Shown here: piece after piece, positions 1-11,060 of the stretch
How positions within the stretch are numbered: position 1 is the first letter of the stretch
How the letters are laid out: the number at the start of each line of letters is the position of its first letter
Assembly (NCBI GenBank): GCA_003049465.1
Contig: PYSS01000040.1
Coordinates: 1 to 64,000 of the forward strand
Reading direction: 5' to 3'
Source: Magnaporthiopsis rhizophila
Lineage: Eukaryota; Ascomycota; Sordariomycetes; Magnaporthales; Magnaporthaceae
DNA: 64,000 nucleotides
Program-made: the position numbers and the translations under genes
The notes under the pieces: model-generated
Database searches by the model: none
Told to the model about the DNA's origin: nothing
Seen by the model: the letters and a program-made list of their open reading frames with translations, nothing else

Positions 1-783
1 CCCCTACGTGGTGGTCAGAGGTTCTGACCACCCTGCCCACCCAGGCTGATGGAGTGGGCATCCTTCAAATACCGAGTAAGGCTGGCTTAGCAGCGCTAAA
101 TTTCTCTTTTTGACTGCCCTGTGGCGTCCCGTTGGTCCGACGGCCAGGCCCGATGTTACCCGCTGGGCTGTTGGCGTGAATAGGGAGATCATCGGACTTT
201 GAACTCGCACTCGCAAGATTTCACAACTGCCTCTTCCGGACCGCCAAAGCAAATATTGCTCAATAGTGCTCTGTCAGCTGCTTTCCCCTTGTCTCATTTC
301 AATGGCTTGCTTACCTATGGTTCCAGACCCCGAGGGCTTTTTTGTTTCTTGCAAGGTAGCATTCCTACGCTCCGTTCTTTTCAACTACCAAGACATACAC
401 ACGTGATGGCGGACGAGATGCCGCCTGCTCCGCACAAAGACAGCATAGCCTATTCTCCAAGATCAATAGTGTTATGGTGGCGGCCGGGAGTCCGATCTAG
501 CGAGCCTCGAGTTCAAGGTCAGCACCAACATTGACGATAAGGAAATTGGTGGCCTCAATAAACTTACCCCTGACAGCTGCCGAGGCGGCTCTGTCAGCCC
601 AGGGTGATTTAGCCCCTGTGAGCACGAACTATTACAGGGGCTAAAAAGAAGAGGATTTCCCCGACCAACCAACGGACAACAAAAATTGTCATCGCAGTCA
701 CCCTCTGACGTCCGAATACATGCTAGACCATCCGATCGAGTCACCACCACCACCACCACCACCACCATCAAGATTTAAAATCC
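1..783. other. Gene-free stretch at window edge
   Basis: I see no convincing coding region here; the open frames are short, overlap on both strands and resemble no family. Two small structures are visible. A near-terminal inverted repeat at 10-32 has ten-base arms separated by three bases. A CCA trinucleotide run lies at about 743-767, just beyond the 3' side of the tRNA gene. The stretch may include the end of a gene lying outside the window, but nothing shows that. Confidence 0.5.
777..780 (-). terminator. RNA polymerase III T-tract terminator of the tRNA gene
   Basis: Read on the minus strand, four T residues followed by AAAT begin a few bases after the discriminator base of the tRNA at 785-889. 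A run of four or more T is the usual Pol III stop signal. The position supports transcription of the tRNA from its own internal promoter. Confidence 0.6.
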
Positions 784-784
784 T

Positions 785-889
785 GACAAGAGTGGGATTC
801 GAACCCACGCCACTTGCGTGACTAGCAAAGTCATCCAGATCTCGAGATCCTCCCGAAGCTAGCGCCTTGGACCGCTCGGTCATCTTGCC
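785..889 (-). tRNA. Intron-containing type II tRNA, leucine-like body, anticodon reads CGG
   Basis: The minus strand folds as a tRNA. A seven-pair acceptor stem joins GGCAAGA (889-883) to TCTTGTC (791-785), with A as discriminator at 784. The A box is ACCGAGCGGTCCAAGGC. The T arm is five paired bases around TTCGAAT, and a variable arm with stem CAC/GTG and loop GCAA makes it type II (Leu or Ser). The gene is 105 bases, so about 20 bases must be an intron after position 37. The D-loop, GGCGC junction and A73 are leucine-like. With anticodon stem CTAGC/GCTAG the loop starts TTCGGG, so the anticodon reads CGG, normally proline. The first D-stem pair is a mismatch (A10-C25). It could be a diverged tRNA-Leu, a pseudogene or a misfold on my part. 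Confidence 0.75.
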
Positions 890-1789
890 TTTCTTGGATG
901 CCCGGCGGGTTGCGGATGTAGCGCCAAGAAGGGAGGGCGGGGACTCAAGGTTCTAGACTCGGGGTGGATGCTCTGAGGACTCGTCATCCGCGATGTTATG
1001 GAAGTTGCCAGAGCCAGGGCTTCTGCTGTGTGGTTGATACGGGCCGACTCTGTACGTCTGTCAAGGCAGCAGCCGAGTCTTACTCTCACTGGTAAAACCC
1101 GCGCTGACGGGGCCAGACACAGGGCAGGATGGGCACGGGTGCCAATAAAGGTAGGGGCCGGAAAGGAAGGAATGAGGCACGGTGGCCATGACGAGAGCGG
1201 CAGCATCCGGGGCTGTGCCCTTGTTCGCGCGTTGTGTACTCCCGCTTCTGTCGAACCGGCTAGGGAGGTACCTATCGTCTCGAGAGATATCGTGCTCATG
1301 TGTCCATGTAGACGTGCTATCCGATTCTATGGCATCCGGAGCCGAGGGCCAGGGAAGTAGGGAGCCGCCAAACTTATACGCCCCTTTACAAATTCTCAAC
1401 AACCTAGCTGACCAAACCCGAGTTGATGTAATTGCTACTAAAAGGAACGTATGATGCGTAATGCCACAACAACAAAGTGTATCGATAACGAATGCCCGCT
1501 GACGGTGACGGTGCCAGCAAAAGCAGACCCTTCACCCAAGGCTTAGGCGCCCTTATGTACAGTAGCACTCTCTTCCTCCAGAAACAAACGAAACAAATGT
1601 ATAAAAAAAGGTATGTGACAGTATGTATATGTACACGATCCATGTGCATCACTCAGTTCAGTATTGCTGGATCCAAAGCGTCACGGCTTATGGTACATTC
1701 ACGCCGCTTCTCTCCTGGGGTCGTTCGCAGCACCGGCAAGCGCACTGCAGCGCCTCCAGGATCCACGTCCACCAGCTCGGCGGCTGGAC
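890..1789. other. Gene-free stretch between tRNA and WD40 gene 3' end
   Basis: About 0.9 kb without a recognisable gene. It lies upstream of the tRNA (minus strand) and downstream of the WD40 gene stop at 1790, so its right part should hold the 3' untranslated region of that gene. The stretch 1560-1660 is relatively AT-rich, as expected for a fungal 3' end. Overlapping frames here translate into unrelated low-information protein. Confidence 0.5.
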
Positions 1790-4700
1790 CTACCGCCTCC
1801 TGGCGGACACGGCGCCGTCCTGCGCTGGGGCCGGGGTCGAGGCCGGAGAGCCGCATTTGGCGCACACGAACCGCTGCTGGCGCGCCACGCCCACGCGCTT
1901 GGCCTTGAACTCACGGTTGCCGCAGCGCCGGCACGCCGTGTCGTCGTCCGACCCCGCCGACGCCATGTCCGAGCTCGGCCGGCTGACCATCGACAGCCGC
2001 GCCCCGCCGGGGATCGAGGGGAGGAGACTGTGCCGCCGCTGATGCTGCGGCGGCCGACCTTCCCCGGCGGCGGCGCCTTCTCCTGTGGATGCCGCTGCCG
2101 CGCCGGCCGTCTTGCGTGCCTGTTCCGACTCGCCATTGCATGCTGCGTCGTCGGCCCTGTCGGCAGCGGCAAACTCAACAGAGTTTAAGGAAGGCGTCAC
2201 GGCTGGTGACGATTTCCGCCGCAGCCTTCCGCCCTTGAGAATCCCCGGCCTGCCCCCGGGCGCATCCGAGAGCGAAGGGCGAGACTTCTTGTCCGATGGT
2301 CCGTTTATCTCCTTGTCGTGGTCCTTGTTTTTGACATCTCCGTCGACTGCCTCCCCTTTGGGGTTGATATCGCTGCTCATACGGCCATGGCCGCCTGGAC
2401 TAGGACTCCCGCCGTCCTTGCCAGAGCCGCCGCCTCCAATGCCGGGAAGGTTACCAATAGAAATGCGAAGGTTGGGCATGCGTGGCCATTTGATGCTCCA
2501 CAGCCCAGTCGCCGCCAACAGGCCAGTGCCACCTTCGGCTTGCTCTTTCGTCTCCTTGGTAAGGGGACCTGCCTCGGCAACCGGGGTGTGCATTTCCTCA
2601 CTGGCCGCATTGGCAGTCTCATCGCTCTGGTATTCATACTTTGCCATAGGGGCGGCGCGATCGGTGTTATTGCCATCGTCCCCGATAACAAATGAGAAAG
2701 CAGGGGTTGGCGGTTCGGATGGACTTCGATCCTCATCTGCTTCGTCTGGATTCTGGTCAAGACGATCGAGATGCTTATCCCCCAGCAAAGCCGCCGGTGT
2801 CCGGCCAGAGACGCGAGCGCCGCTGAACGTGCTGGACTCCAGGAGGGCATCCTTCTTTCCGTTCTTGGGCGCGAGAGGTGAGCTGTTGATGTACAGCTGC
2901 CGCCTCCGCTCGCTCGCGAGGTTGGCGTTGGGGCTCCTGCTATTGCTCTTGGACGGGCTGATGCTACGTTCGCTTCTCGCGGCCCTCTCTCCAAGCGGCG
3001 GCGACCCGGTCAGGTTGCTTGCGCTAGCCGCCTTGTTGCCGTTTGTCTCGACGCCACGTCGCCATGAAAGAATATGGTCCGAGCTGGCAGCAAAGCCGCT
3101 TCCCGGCGGCACCGAAGTGGACAGAGAGCCGTGCCGCGAGAGCGGCCCGCCGCTGGACGCACTAGTCCGCGTCAGTATGCTCGCGCTGCGGCCAACCAGG
3201 CTGTTTGTCCGCCTGCTTAGGACCGAGACCGTATCGAAGCCGTCGGCGCGGCGCCTATAGGCGCAGTCCTGTCGGAACACCTTGATGATACCCGTATCGT
3301 CCGACGTGACGATGATGTTGCCGTCGTAATGGGTCGACCGCGCGAGGTACGCAGGTGACTGTTCTGCCTTGCCCGTCCTGCTCATGCTGCCCGTCGTCTG
3401 CCCTGCATCGGACAGAGCCGTTTGGCTGCGATTATGCATGGTGGCTTCGTGAGAGGTGATAGATGGGAGCGGAGAGCGGGGAGCGGTGGCGGCAGCGGCA
3501 GCCTCCTCAGCCTCGACCATCGACACCAACGTCACCGGGGGCGGGTTGCACAAATCATAGACCGGATCGCCGCCATTCCCCAGTAGCTGCCTCGTCCGGG
3601 CGGGCGCGAAGATGGCTGTTGTGACGACGGCGGCATGCGCCGAGAAGAACTCGCATGGCCCTTTATCACCCTTGAGATTGTCCACCCCACCACCCCCGCC
3701 GGCCTGTGGACCGTCGTGACCACCACCCGCCCCGTCTTCGGCCTCAGCGGCACCGGGAGGTGGCCGGCCCAGGCTCCAGATGAACGTCTTGCGATCTTCG
3801 CTGGGGCATATAACATAGCTGCCGTCGTCGCTGAAGCTCGCGCAGAGCTGTCCGACAGCATGTTGGTGTCCCTTGAACTTGACGTCCAGCGTCTTGTCGC
3901 GCAGGTTATAGATACGCACACGCGCATCTGTTGACGTTATCAGCACCTTGACCTTATCGCCTGCGTTGCTCCCCGCGAGCTCCGCCGTCTGGATGCCCGT
4001 GATCTTGCTGCCCTTGGCGTTCTTGCCGCGCGATGAGCGCACGTGCAGCTGCGACTGCAACTTCAGGCCTTCGGTCTCGTAGAAGTTGCAGATGCCGCTG
4101 AGCATTCCGGCGATGGCCACGGTGCCGTCAGGCGAGAAGGCCACGGCGGTGATGAGATCCGCAGTCTGAGCCGAGTATGCGACCGCCTTGTCGGGGATGC
4201 TCCATAACCTCAGGGTGGCATCAAGGCAGCCGGCGAGGAAGAAGCGGTCGTCGCGCGGATGGAAGGCAACCTTGCTGACGAACTCGCTGTGGCGGAAGCT
4301 GCACAGGCACTCACGGCGACTGACGTGCCACAACCGCACGGTCCGGTCCATCGACGTCGACAGCAGAAAGTTGTTCTTGCTCCAGCTCAGGTCCAGGATC
4401 TCGCCGGTGTGGCCCTCGAACTCGCGCACAGGCTGCTCCCGGAATACGGGCGCACTAAGCCGCTCTCCACCAGCGGCGCCGTGAGTCGCCTCCTCGTCTT
4501 CCTCGTGCGCGCGCCGCTCCTCGTGGGTCGAGATCACCGCCCATACCCGCACCACCATGTCCCGGCCTGCTGCTGCCAGGAATCCGCCGTCGCGGCTGAA
4601 CTCGGTCGCCCAGATGGCCCCGCCCGTCTTCGCCACCGTCCTGCCCACGCCGTCGGCCGACGAGACGGTGACGAGGGGTGTCTTGCTAGCGTCCACTGTG

Positions 4701-6146
4701 GTCGAGTTTGGCCCGCTGCTGTCCTTGGGTGGTTTCGTGCCAATCAGCTCCTGTGCCAGAAACATTCGGTTGAACTCTCGGTTTTTCTTGTTGTGGGCCT
4801 TAGTGCGGATGTAGCGAGGCGGCTCTTTGTGATGTGGTATAAAGCCGCCAGCACCGACGGTCGAGAAGACTCGGGCGTCGTTGCCGTCGGGCCGATGGTC
4901 GCTACGCTCCGAGCCATTGTCGTCGTCGTCGCAGTCACCCTTCTTCTTGCTTCCACGCATGCTGAGCCGGCTGAGAAAGGAGACACGGTTCCTGTGCAAG
5001 ACCTCAACTTAGCCCAAATGCTCGGGTATCACACTGGGCCAACTATGACAACGTGACTTCATTCCCGCCTTCTGGATGGGGGCCTCGATCCCGCACGACG
5101 CGGCCGGGAAGGCGCGATCAATCACGTACTTCTTCTTCTCCGGCGCATCAGAGTTTGGGGGCCTAAGCTGGCCGTCGCCACTCGATCCAAGGCCCTCGGA
5201 CGCAGACGGATTATCGGGTCGCACGGTTTGGCTCCGTAGTCTCGAAGAGATGGAGCGATCTGTGTTGGTTCGAAGGACAATATGCTGCAGCGGGAAAGGT
5301 GTTGCGGCGCAACGAGAGCCTGGCGTCAGCACGGTTCAGCTTGCAAGCCACCGGCACACACAAATCTCGGCATGCTTAGGCTGGAAAGGTCGCCGTGGTG
5401 CCCCTGTAGCCAGAAGGCAGCCGGGCTGGGAGCCTAGCGAGAGAGAAGAGGCAGAGCCGAGTGATCAAGTCAAGCCCCTTGGGACGGCGAAATCATACCT
5501 GTGACAAGGGGTCTATGGTCGTGCTACTGCGTGCTGGGGTGACGGGGAGTGATGGTCTGGACTGGGCCTCGACCTGGCCGTTCTGGGCGCCCTTCGGCCT
5601 GCTTTCCTGGTCGGCGGCATCCTTGGTAGAAGACGGGGTGGCGGCACCCGCGGAGGAGTGGAATTCGTCGGATCGTGAGGTCTTTGTAGACGCTTTCTTT
5701 GGCGTCTTGATGACGGAGGTGGGGTTAGAGTTGTGAGGCGTGCCTGGATTGGAGAGTGCCAAGGGCAATCAGCATAAGCTTGCGCCCTCGCCAGAGAGCA
5801 AAAACACAAAGCCACCCGCGGCCAAGGTGAGCGGCATTGAGCCATGCTACCTGCTCCCTCGGCAAGTCGCGCAGCAGGTTGCGACGAATTGGCTAGGCCC
5901 TGATCCTTGCGCGCCCTTATTCGTTTTCCGAGCGCGATGGGATGGCGCAAGGGATTACTGACCGTCGGAATTCGCTCGGGGAGGATGTCCCGACTCGGCG
6001 AGCGGTGGCGTATCACCCGGAGATGGCGAGGTGACGAAGACCTGCGGCGGCTGTTGGAGAGCCTGGCCGTTTGCCCCGACTCGAGGTTCCTCCGCCGTCG
6101 CAACCACCCTAACATTGTGGTGGGCGCGCCCGCCCGAGTCGGCCAT
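1790..6146 (-). CDS. WD40-repeat protein, WDR44 / yeast Dgr2-Laf1-like, with C-terminal zinc ribbon
   Basis: I rebuilt four exons: 6146-5963, 5743-5499, 5284-5130 and 4991-1790. Phases match and the product is 1261 residues. The start is the ATG of MADSGG; the later exons lack an upstream in-frame ATG, so an upstream exon is required. The N-terminal ~150 residues are low complexity. The large exon then gives WD40 repeats, with clear units around GGAIWATEFSRDGGFLAAAG, VREFEGHTGEILDLSWSK (followed by DRTVRLW), FVSKVAFHPRDD (LRLW), DLITAVAFSPDG, and a later unit with SEDRKTFIW. This layout matches animal WDR44 and yeast Dgr2/Laf1, linked to Rab11 or membrane contact sites. After the propeller come several hundred disordered Ser/Pro/Gly-rich residues. 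The extreme C-terminus carries CRRC and CAKC about 20 residues apart, a probable four-cysteine zinc ribbon. The exact cell role is inferred. Confidence 0.85.
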
Positions 6147-6949
6147 GGAGAAAGGGGCCGTTGATGGAGCGCGTCTCGTTGGTCCAGTCAATGACGCAGG
6201 TCTCGTCGCAGTCGCAATGGAATTCAAGTCAAATCAGAGGAGAGGAGAACTGTTGTTCGCCAGAGTAGATGTGATAGGAAGCACCAAATCGGTGGGGAAT
6301 TCGACGCGCAAAACATCAATGCGGATGCGAGCCCAGTCGGATTTCTGGCTCTGGCGAAGGAGCGCTCGGGTTTCCCCTGCGACTGAGAGGCTCCGTCCGG
6401 TCTCTGTCGCAACCAAAGCTGGTGAGATTTTGCGGAGCCAAGCCTCGGAGGCTACCGACGTCATTGACACAAAGAAAGACGGCAACCGACTCTGGCCGCG
6501 TGGGTCGGGCGGGCTTGTGCAACGATTGAGTTGCGGAACCGTAGTGCGGCACACGTCAGTTAAGAAACAGAAAACGGCGAGAGAATGCAAATTAAAAGAA
6601 CGGTAATCCACCGGCTCGGCCTCGCCCGTTCGGTTTTCCCCCGACATAAACAGCTTGCACTAGATGCCGCCGTTGGTGACCATCGTATGCATCTCGGAAG
6701 TAATGATTCATGCCGAGTCCCACTTGGGTCGTATTGGATCGCATCCATTGAGCCTTGGCACCGGCATCCCTCCGCGAATCTTCCACGTCTGCCGAGGCAG
6801 TTATTCACAGCATGACGTTTGCTAGTCGTGTCCTACTGCACAGCACCATCCTACGATGAGGTGTTTAAATCAGGCATGGAGAACAGCCCGGGCCTGAATC
6901 GCACTTGAAAGGTACATCGAGAAAGAAATTGCAACAGACTAGTACCTAA
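6147..6949. other. Upstream region of the WD40 gene
   Basis: About 0.8 kb between the start of the WD40 gene and the stop of the Dom34 gene, both on the minus strand. It should hold the promoter and 5' leader of the former and the 3' untranslated region of the latter. Frames run open upstream of 6146 but without a supported ATG, so I ended the gene there. No other gene is visible. Confidence 0.5.
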
Positions 6950-8310
6950 TCACACAATGGTCGTCCCGCCCCTGTCTGCGCCCCCGCCATCTTCTGCCTC
7001 CACCTCACCGTCCCCATCCTCATCGTCCAGATCGAATATGGGGTAGGTTAAAATGGCGGCGATGCCGCCTAGTGCCTCCAGCCGCTGTCCGCTCTCGTGG
7101 TCGCTGCTCAGTATCCTCGCGTCGCCTCCATCCTCCTTGACCTTGTCCACGAGCGCGACGTACCGCCGCCTCGTCGCGATGTCCAGGCTGCGAAACAGCG
7201 CGTTGTTGACGAGCAGCACGCCGCCGCCGCGGCCCACGGCGCCCTCGCGCACCGCCTTCTCCACGGGGCCGGTCCCGTACCAGGCGCGGCCGTCGTTGCG
7301 CCGCATCCGCGTGAAGAAGTCGTCCATGTAGCCCGTCTCGTGACTGAACTTCTTGTCGCGCATCAGCGCCTGCACCTCTGCGCTCTTGAGCACCTCGTTA
7401 AGCGAGTGCAGGTGGCCCGAGCTCGAGTGCACCACCACCGCGTCCCGCGCCAGCCGCTGCAACATCTTGTCGGCGCGGCGTGCGCCCTCCTCGCCAATGT
7501 ATTTCTTGAAGTCCTGCGCCACGAAGCCCGGCGACGCGAGCAGCAGCGGCCTCGACTCGCCGCCGAACTCGACCGCGCGCAGAAGCGTCGACAGCGTCTT
7601 CTCGTAGAATCGACGCATGCCGCCCTCTGTCTCGCTGGTGGCGGCGCGCTTGCGCGGCACGCTGCTCTCGACGCGCTGCTTGAGCAGCGTCTGGAAGTCG
7701 GTGATGAGGCATATGTTGGAGAGCCCCTCCTGCATGACGACGGCGGCGACGGCGCCGTCCTTGTCCTGGTTCAGCGCGTCGCGCAGCGTCTCGACCGCGA
7801 CCGAGTCCCAGCCGTGCCGCTTCCACAGCGTGAAGGGCCGGTTGAGCTCCAGGTCGAGCGTGTGGTACTGGCCCAGGGCCACGAAGCTGTTCTCCGACGT
7901 CACCGTGCCCGACACGTGCAGCGCCGACGCGGCCGGGTCGAAGAAGGTCGACGTCACTTTGATGGTGAGCTCCGTGTGCACCCGCTGCGACGACGTGCTG
8001 CCCGTCTTGCTCTCGAGCACCACCTTGCGCACCGCGTGCGCCTTGAGGACATCGTCGGCCGCGATCAGGTTGTTTGCGTGCCACTGTGGAAGAAGCGGGA
8101 GGTGCGCGTTAGCTTTTCCTCCTGAAGGCCAACGGCTGCCTCCTTATTGTCAATACCGACATGTTCCCCTGGACTTTGCAGCGCTCAGCACAAAAGGGGA
8201 TTGGTTGGCCACAGGCTTACCATGTCCTCCGGCTCTGTCGGCAGCAGCGCCACGCTCCCTTCGCCGAGCGAGTCAAACGATAGAGACTTCTTCGATCCCG
8301 CCAGCAGCAT
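6950..8310 (-). CDS. DOM34: Dom34/Pelota, ribosome rescue factor
   Basis: Two exons (8310-8221 and 8083-6950) join at GAGGACATG|GTAAGC and CCACAG|TGGCAC. They give 407 residues, the usual fungal length. The junction rebuilds the family signature EPEDMWHANNLI. Domain 1 (about 1-140) is the Sm-like RNA-binding fold unique to Dom34. Domain 2 (about 140-270) corresponds to the central eRF1 domain but lacks the GGQ peptide-release loop. Domain 3 (about 270-390) is the C-terminal eRF1-like domain. With Hbs1, Dom34 splits stalled ribosomes in no-go and non-stop mRNA decay in the cytoplasm. The ATG at 8310 gives MLLAGSKK, unlike the usual MKLV/MRLV start, so a further short 5' exon is possible. The acidic tail (DLDDEDGDGEVEAEDG) is longer than in yeast. 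Confidence 0.92.
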
Positions 8311-9956
8311 CGCGTTTGGTGGGCAGCTCTGAAAATGAGCCGCAAGATTGAGGATTGAGTGATGCTGCCCGTCGCAACGCAGCAGCTGGCCGATTCGATT
8401 CCTTGTCTGACGTAGCTGGGCGGGGCGGACCTCGAATGCGGGGTCAGAGGGGCAGCCTATTTACCTGCTGGTCGGGGTTAACTCCGGTAACTTAAGCCCT
8501 GTGGAAGAGACCTTGAGGAGATAGGCAAGTGACATGACGGGTCTTGTTAGGACATGGAGATTCGGTAGCTCATGCCAGCCAAGTCGAGTCTGCACCGTGG
8601 AAGGATGAAGCGTCCACGGGACGGATAATTATAACCTCTCGGCATGACGAGCCGATGCTTGGAGCCCCAATATTATCAGATTGCTGTCCGGCAGACTTTA
8701 AAGTCGTCGCCGAATGAATCAAGCACCAAGTCCGGAAGGCGGTCGAGAAAGAAGGCTTGGAAGTTATTTCCGTTACCTATGCTTATAATTCTCCTATTAT
8801 TATTATTTTATTAACATCTGGTTCCTCTTATTTGCCACGAGCGGTCCTTGCTGATGCATCCTTGTCCCCTGCTGGTGGGACTTGATGCGCCTCGGGCCGG
8901 TTCTTGCATTTGCTGTAGCGCCAGCTACAAGTCCACCTCGTCACGATGCCAACCCCAAGCAACACACAGCTAAGTGACAGACTTTGGATCGTGGCTTAGC
9001 CAGCTTTGGGTGCTGCAGCGGGGGCAAAAAGTGCGTTTTTGGCTCTCAAATCCCTCCCGCAGCATGCAGCCCGCCCGAGTTACTGCCACAAGCGGGAGCA
9101 AGGCGGAAGTGTGACCAAAGAAAGGGCCCCGGAAACACGCCGTGTTCCATTGCCGCTTGCCGGTAGTAGCCAGCCCATCACCGAGACAAAGCTAGTGTTT
9201 CTACTTGCTGTTGCGCGATGGACTCTACAGACATCGCTTGTGGCTTCTGGACTCTTCGCAGCTGGATTTGCAAGATATACTCACCGAGCCTGGTGCTCGA
9301 AATCCAAACGCCAGTAGTTCCAAGCGGCTCGGCCTCGACAGGATCGCTCTTGTCGGATGGAAGAGCCATGCAGTCAAAGCTGCGTCTCATTTGGTGTATG
9401 ATCCCAAATCCCAATCGACTGAAGCAAACGCTTCTAGGTCGAAATCTCCATGTGCTCCTAGATAAAGAGTGAGCGGTGCTGCGCATGTACACCTGCTTGT
9501 GGTGGATACGGCCGCAGTTGGAGAAAAGGGAAGGAAAACACCTGGACAGCCTGGGAGGGTTGGCGGTCAATCCACGTCAGCCTGCGATCAGCGGATGCAG
9601 CCACGTGGCTGTGTGCTGCAGTTCCCGCCGGTGAACCAGGAGACCAGCCAGCCCCATTCGCCCGGTTGGATCGTCTCCTGCGTTCCTTCTTTTTGGATAT
9701 TATGGGCCACCCAGCCGGCCCAAGGCATCACTCTTTGGGAAGATGGCTGCCAGAGCCATGTGCAGAACCACCGCAGTGGACACACCTACCTGGTACCTGG
9801 TGCCTGGTACCGAGTGTTTGTGTAACCAAAAAGGTTGCCTATTTGTACGAGCCATGCCGCCCTCCTCACCATGCACTTGATAGTGATCCCAGAGTCGCGA
9901 CACCATACCATTCCAGTCCCCCAACAGGTAACTCCGTCCGCGGAACCAAAGCCAGG
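8311..9956. other. Gene-free stretch upstream of Dom34
   Basis: About 1.6 kb. Its left part must serve as the Dom34 promoter and 5' leader. An AT-rich patch of ATT repeats lies at about 8775-8815. Open frames between 9000 and 9950 overlap on both strands and show no family signature. A frame in phase with the small membrane protein at 9957 stays open back to about 9666 with an ATG at 9702, so that gene could begin earlier. Confidence 0.45.
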
Positions 9957-10217
9957 ATGATCGCCCGCACCTTGAACCAGAGCATCACCGCCGATCGTTC
10001 TCTAGTCGGAGCCTTGGCCCAGCCAAGCGACTTGTCCCAGCCAAGCGGCCAGATTGACCCAAACCTTGCGGCCTCCATCGTGTTCGGCATCCTGGGTACA
10101 ATCATTAGCATCACCAGCCTTGTCATCACATATATGACGTACAAAAACAGCAGTTGGAAATTTGGATGCTTCAAGCGGGGATGGCCGAAACGGAGATGTC
10201 TCAAATGGGGAAAATGA
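9957..10217 (+). CDS. Small single-pass membrane protein, hypothetical
   Basis: An 86-residue frame starts at the ATG of MIARTLNQ. Residues 1-40 are polar with no signal peptide. One strong hydrophobic segment follows (SIVFGILGTIISITSLVITY), then a short basic, aromatic tail rich in Lys, Arg, Trp and Cys. The PNLAASIVFGILG pattern before the helix recalls small fungal membrane proteins that carry one N-proximal transmembrane helix, but I cannot name a family. By the positive-inside rule the tail would be cytoplasmic. It is tail-to-tail with the dehydrogenase gene at 10296, with 78 bases between stops. The frame could extend upstream to an ATG at 9702. Whether it is expressed is unproven. Confidence 0.4.
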   Translation: MIARTLNQSITADRSLVGALAQPSDLSQPSGQIDPNLAASIVFGILGTIISITSLVITYMTYKNSSWKFGCFKRGWPKRRCLKWGK

Positions 10218-10295
10218 AGAGTTATTTTCCCAGTCGATCGATATACCACGGCGGGCTCCTGCTGCGCAAAAAGAAAGAAAAAACCCTCCTGGACA

Positions 10296-11060
10296 TCACC
10301 ACGGCAACTCCTTGCCAGTATACAGGAAGAACCGGCCATTGTCCGCATCCCCCAGTCCGCCGATGACCTTCAACACCTCCCCGATGCTCTGCTCCGGCGT
10401 CAAGGCAGCCTCAGCCCCTCCCATCCGAGTCTGGACCCAGCCGGGGCAGATGGCGACGACGACGGCCTTCTTCAGCCCGCCCCGGCTGCGCAGGTCGCGG
10501 GCCTGCTGCACCGACAGCATGTTCAACGCCGCCTTGGAGACGCGATATGCGCAGCAGGGCGTGTCCATGTCGTCGACCTCGGCCGCGGCGTCGGCGATGG
10601 ACCCGAGGCTCGAGGAGATGTTGACGACGCGCACGCCGTCGGCCAGCAGGCCCGCCGCGTGCAGCCGGGACACTGTCTGCTGCGGCCCCGCCACGTTGAC
10701 GCGCATCGTCTCGGCCAGCGTCGGCCCGGCCAGGTCCAGAGACGACTGGCTCGCGTTCAGGTTGACGGCCCCGTTGTTGATGAGGTAGTCGATCTTGGCG
10801 GCGGACTGCGAGCCGGAACCGCCCGAGAGGGCCTTGCTGGCAGCGGCGGCAAAGGCCACCACGGATTCTTCGCTGCCCGTGTCGCACTCGAGTACATGCA
10901 CGTTGGCGGCCGACGGCTCCGCGGCGGCGCGCAGGTCGGTGAGGTCCGACCCGAGTGAGCGGGTTGTGGCCAGAATCGTGTTGGACCTCTGGAGCGCGAG
11001 TTGGCGGACAAACTCGAGGCCAAGCCCACGGTTCGCGCCGGTCACGCAGTACACTGGCAT
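10296..11060 (-). CDS. Short-chain dehydrogenase/reductase
   Basis: A single 254-residue exon, typical for classical SDR enzymes. The start is the ATG of MPVYCVTG; the frame runs a little further upstream but without another ATG. Visible motifs are the dinucleotide-binding TGANRGLG at residues 6-13, LINNGAVN in place of the usual NNAG, a serine-rich strand VVNISSSLGS, and the catalytic YRVSK pair (CCAYRVSKAALNM). The PGWVQTRMGG stretch follows, as in carbonyl-reductase-like members. It should be a cytoplasmic NAD(P)H-dependent oxidoreductase of unknown substrate. There is no pathway context: neighbours are a small membrane protein and a zinc-finger protein. Confidence 0.9.
   Translation of the reverse strand: MPVYCVTGANRGLGLEFVRQLALQRSNTILATTRSLGSDLTDLRAAAEPSAANVHVLECDTGSEESVVAFAAAASKALSGGSGSQSAAKIDYLINNGAVNLNASQSSLDLAGPTLAETMRVNVAGPQQTVSRLHAAGLLADGVRVVNISSSLGSIADAAAEVDDMDTPCCAYRVSKAALNMLSVQQARDLRSRGGLKKAVVVAICPGWVQTRMGGAEAALTPEQSIGEVLKVIGGLGDADNGRFFLYTGKELPW

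Noticed and set aside
10..32. Inverted repeat at the window edge as a transposon end
   Set aside because: The arms are only ten bases and no partner end or transposase is seen.
743..767. CCA repeat beside the tRNA as a functional signal
   Set aside because: It is a simple trinucleotide run; eukaryotic CCA ends are added after transcription.
2085..3260. Long plus-strand frame opposite the WD40 gene
   Set aside because: It is the mirror of a GC-rich coding exon; its translation is low-information and the WD40 frame explains the sequence.
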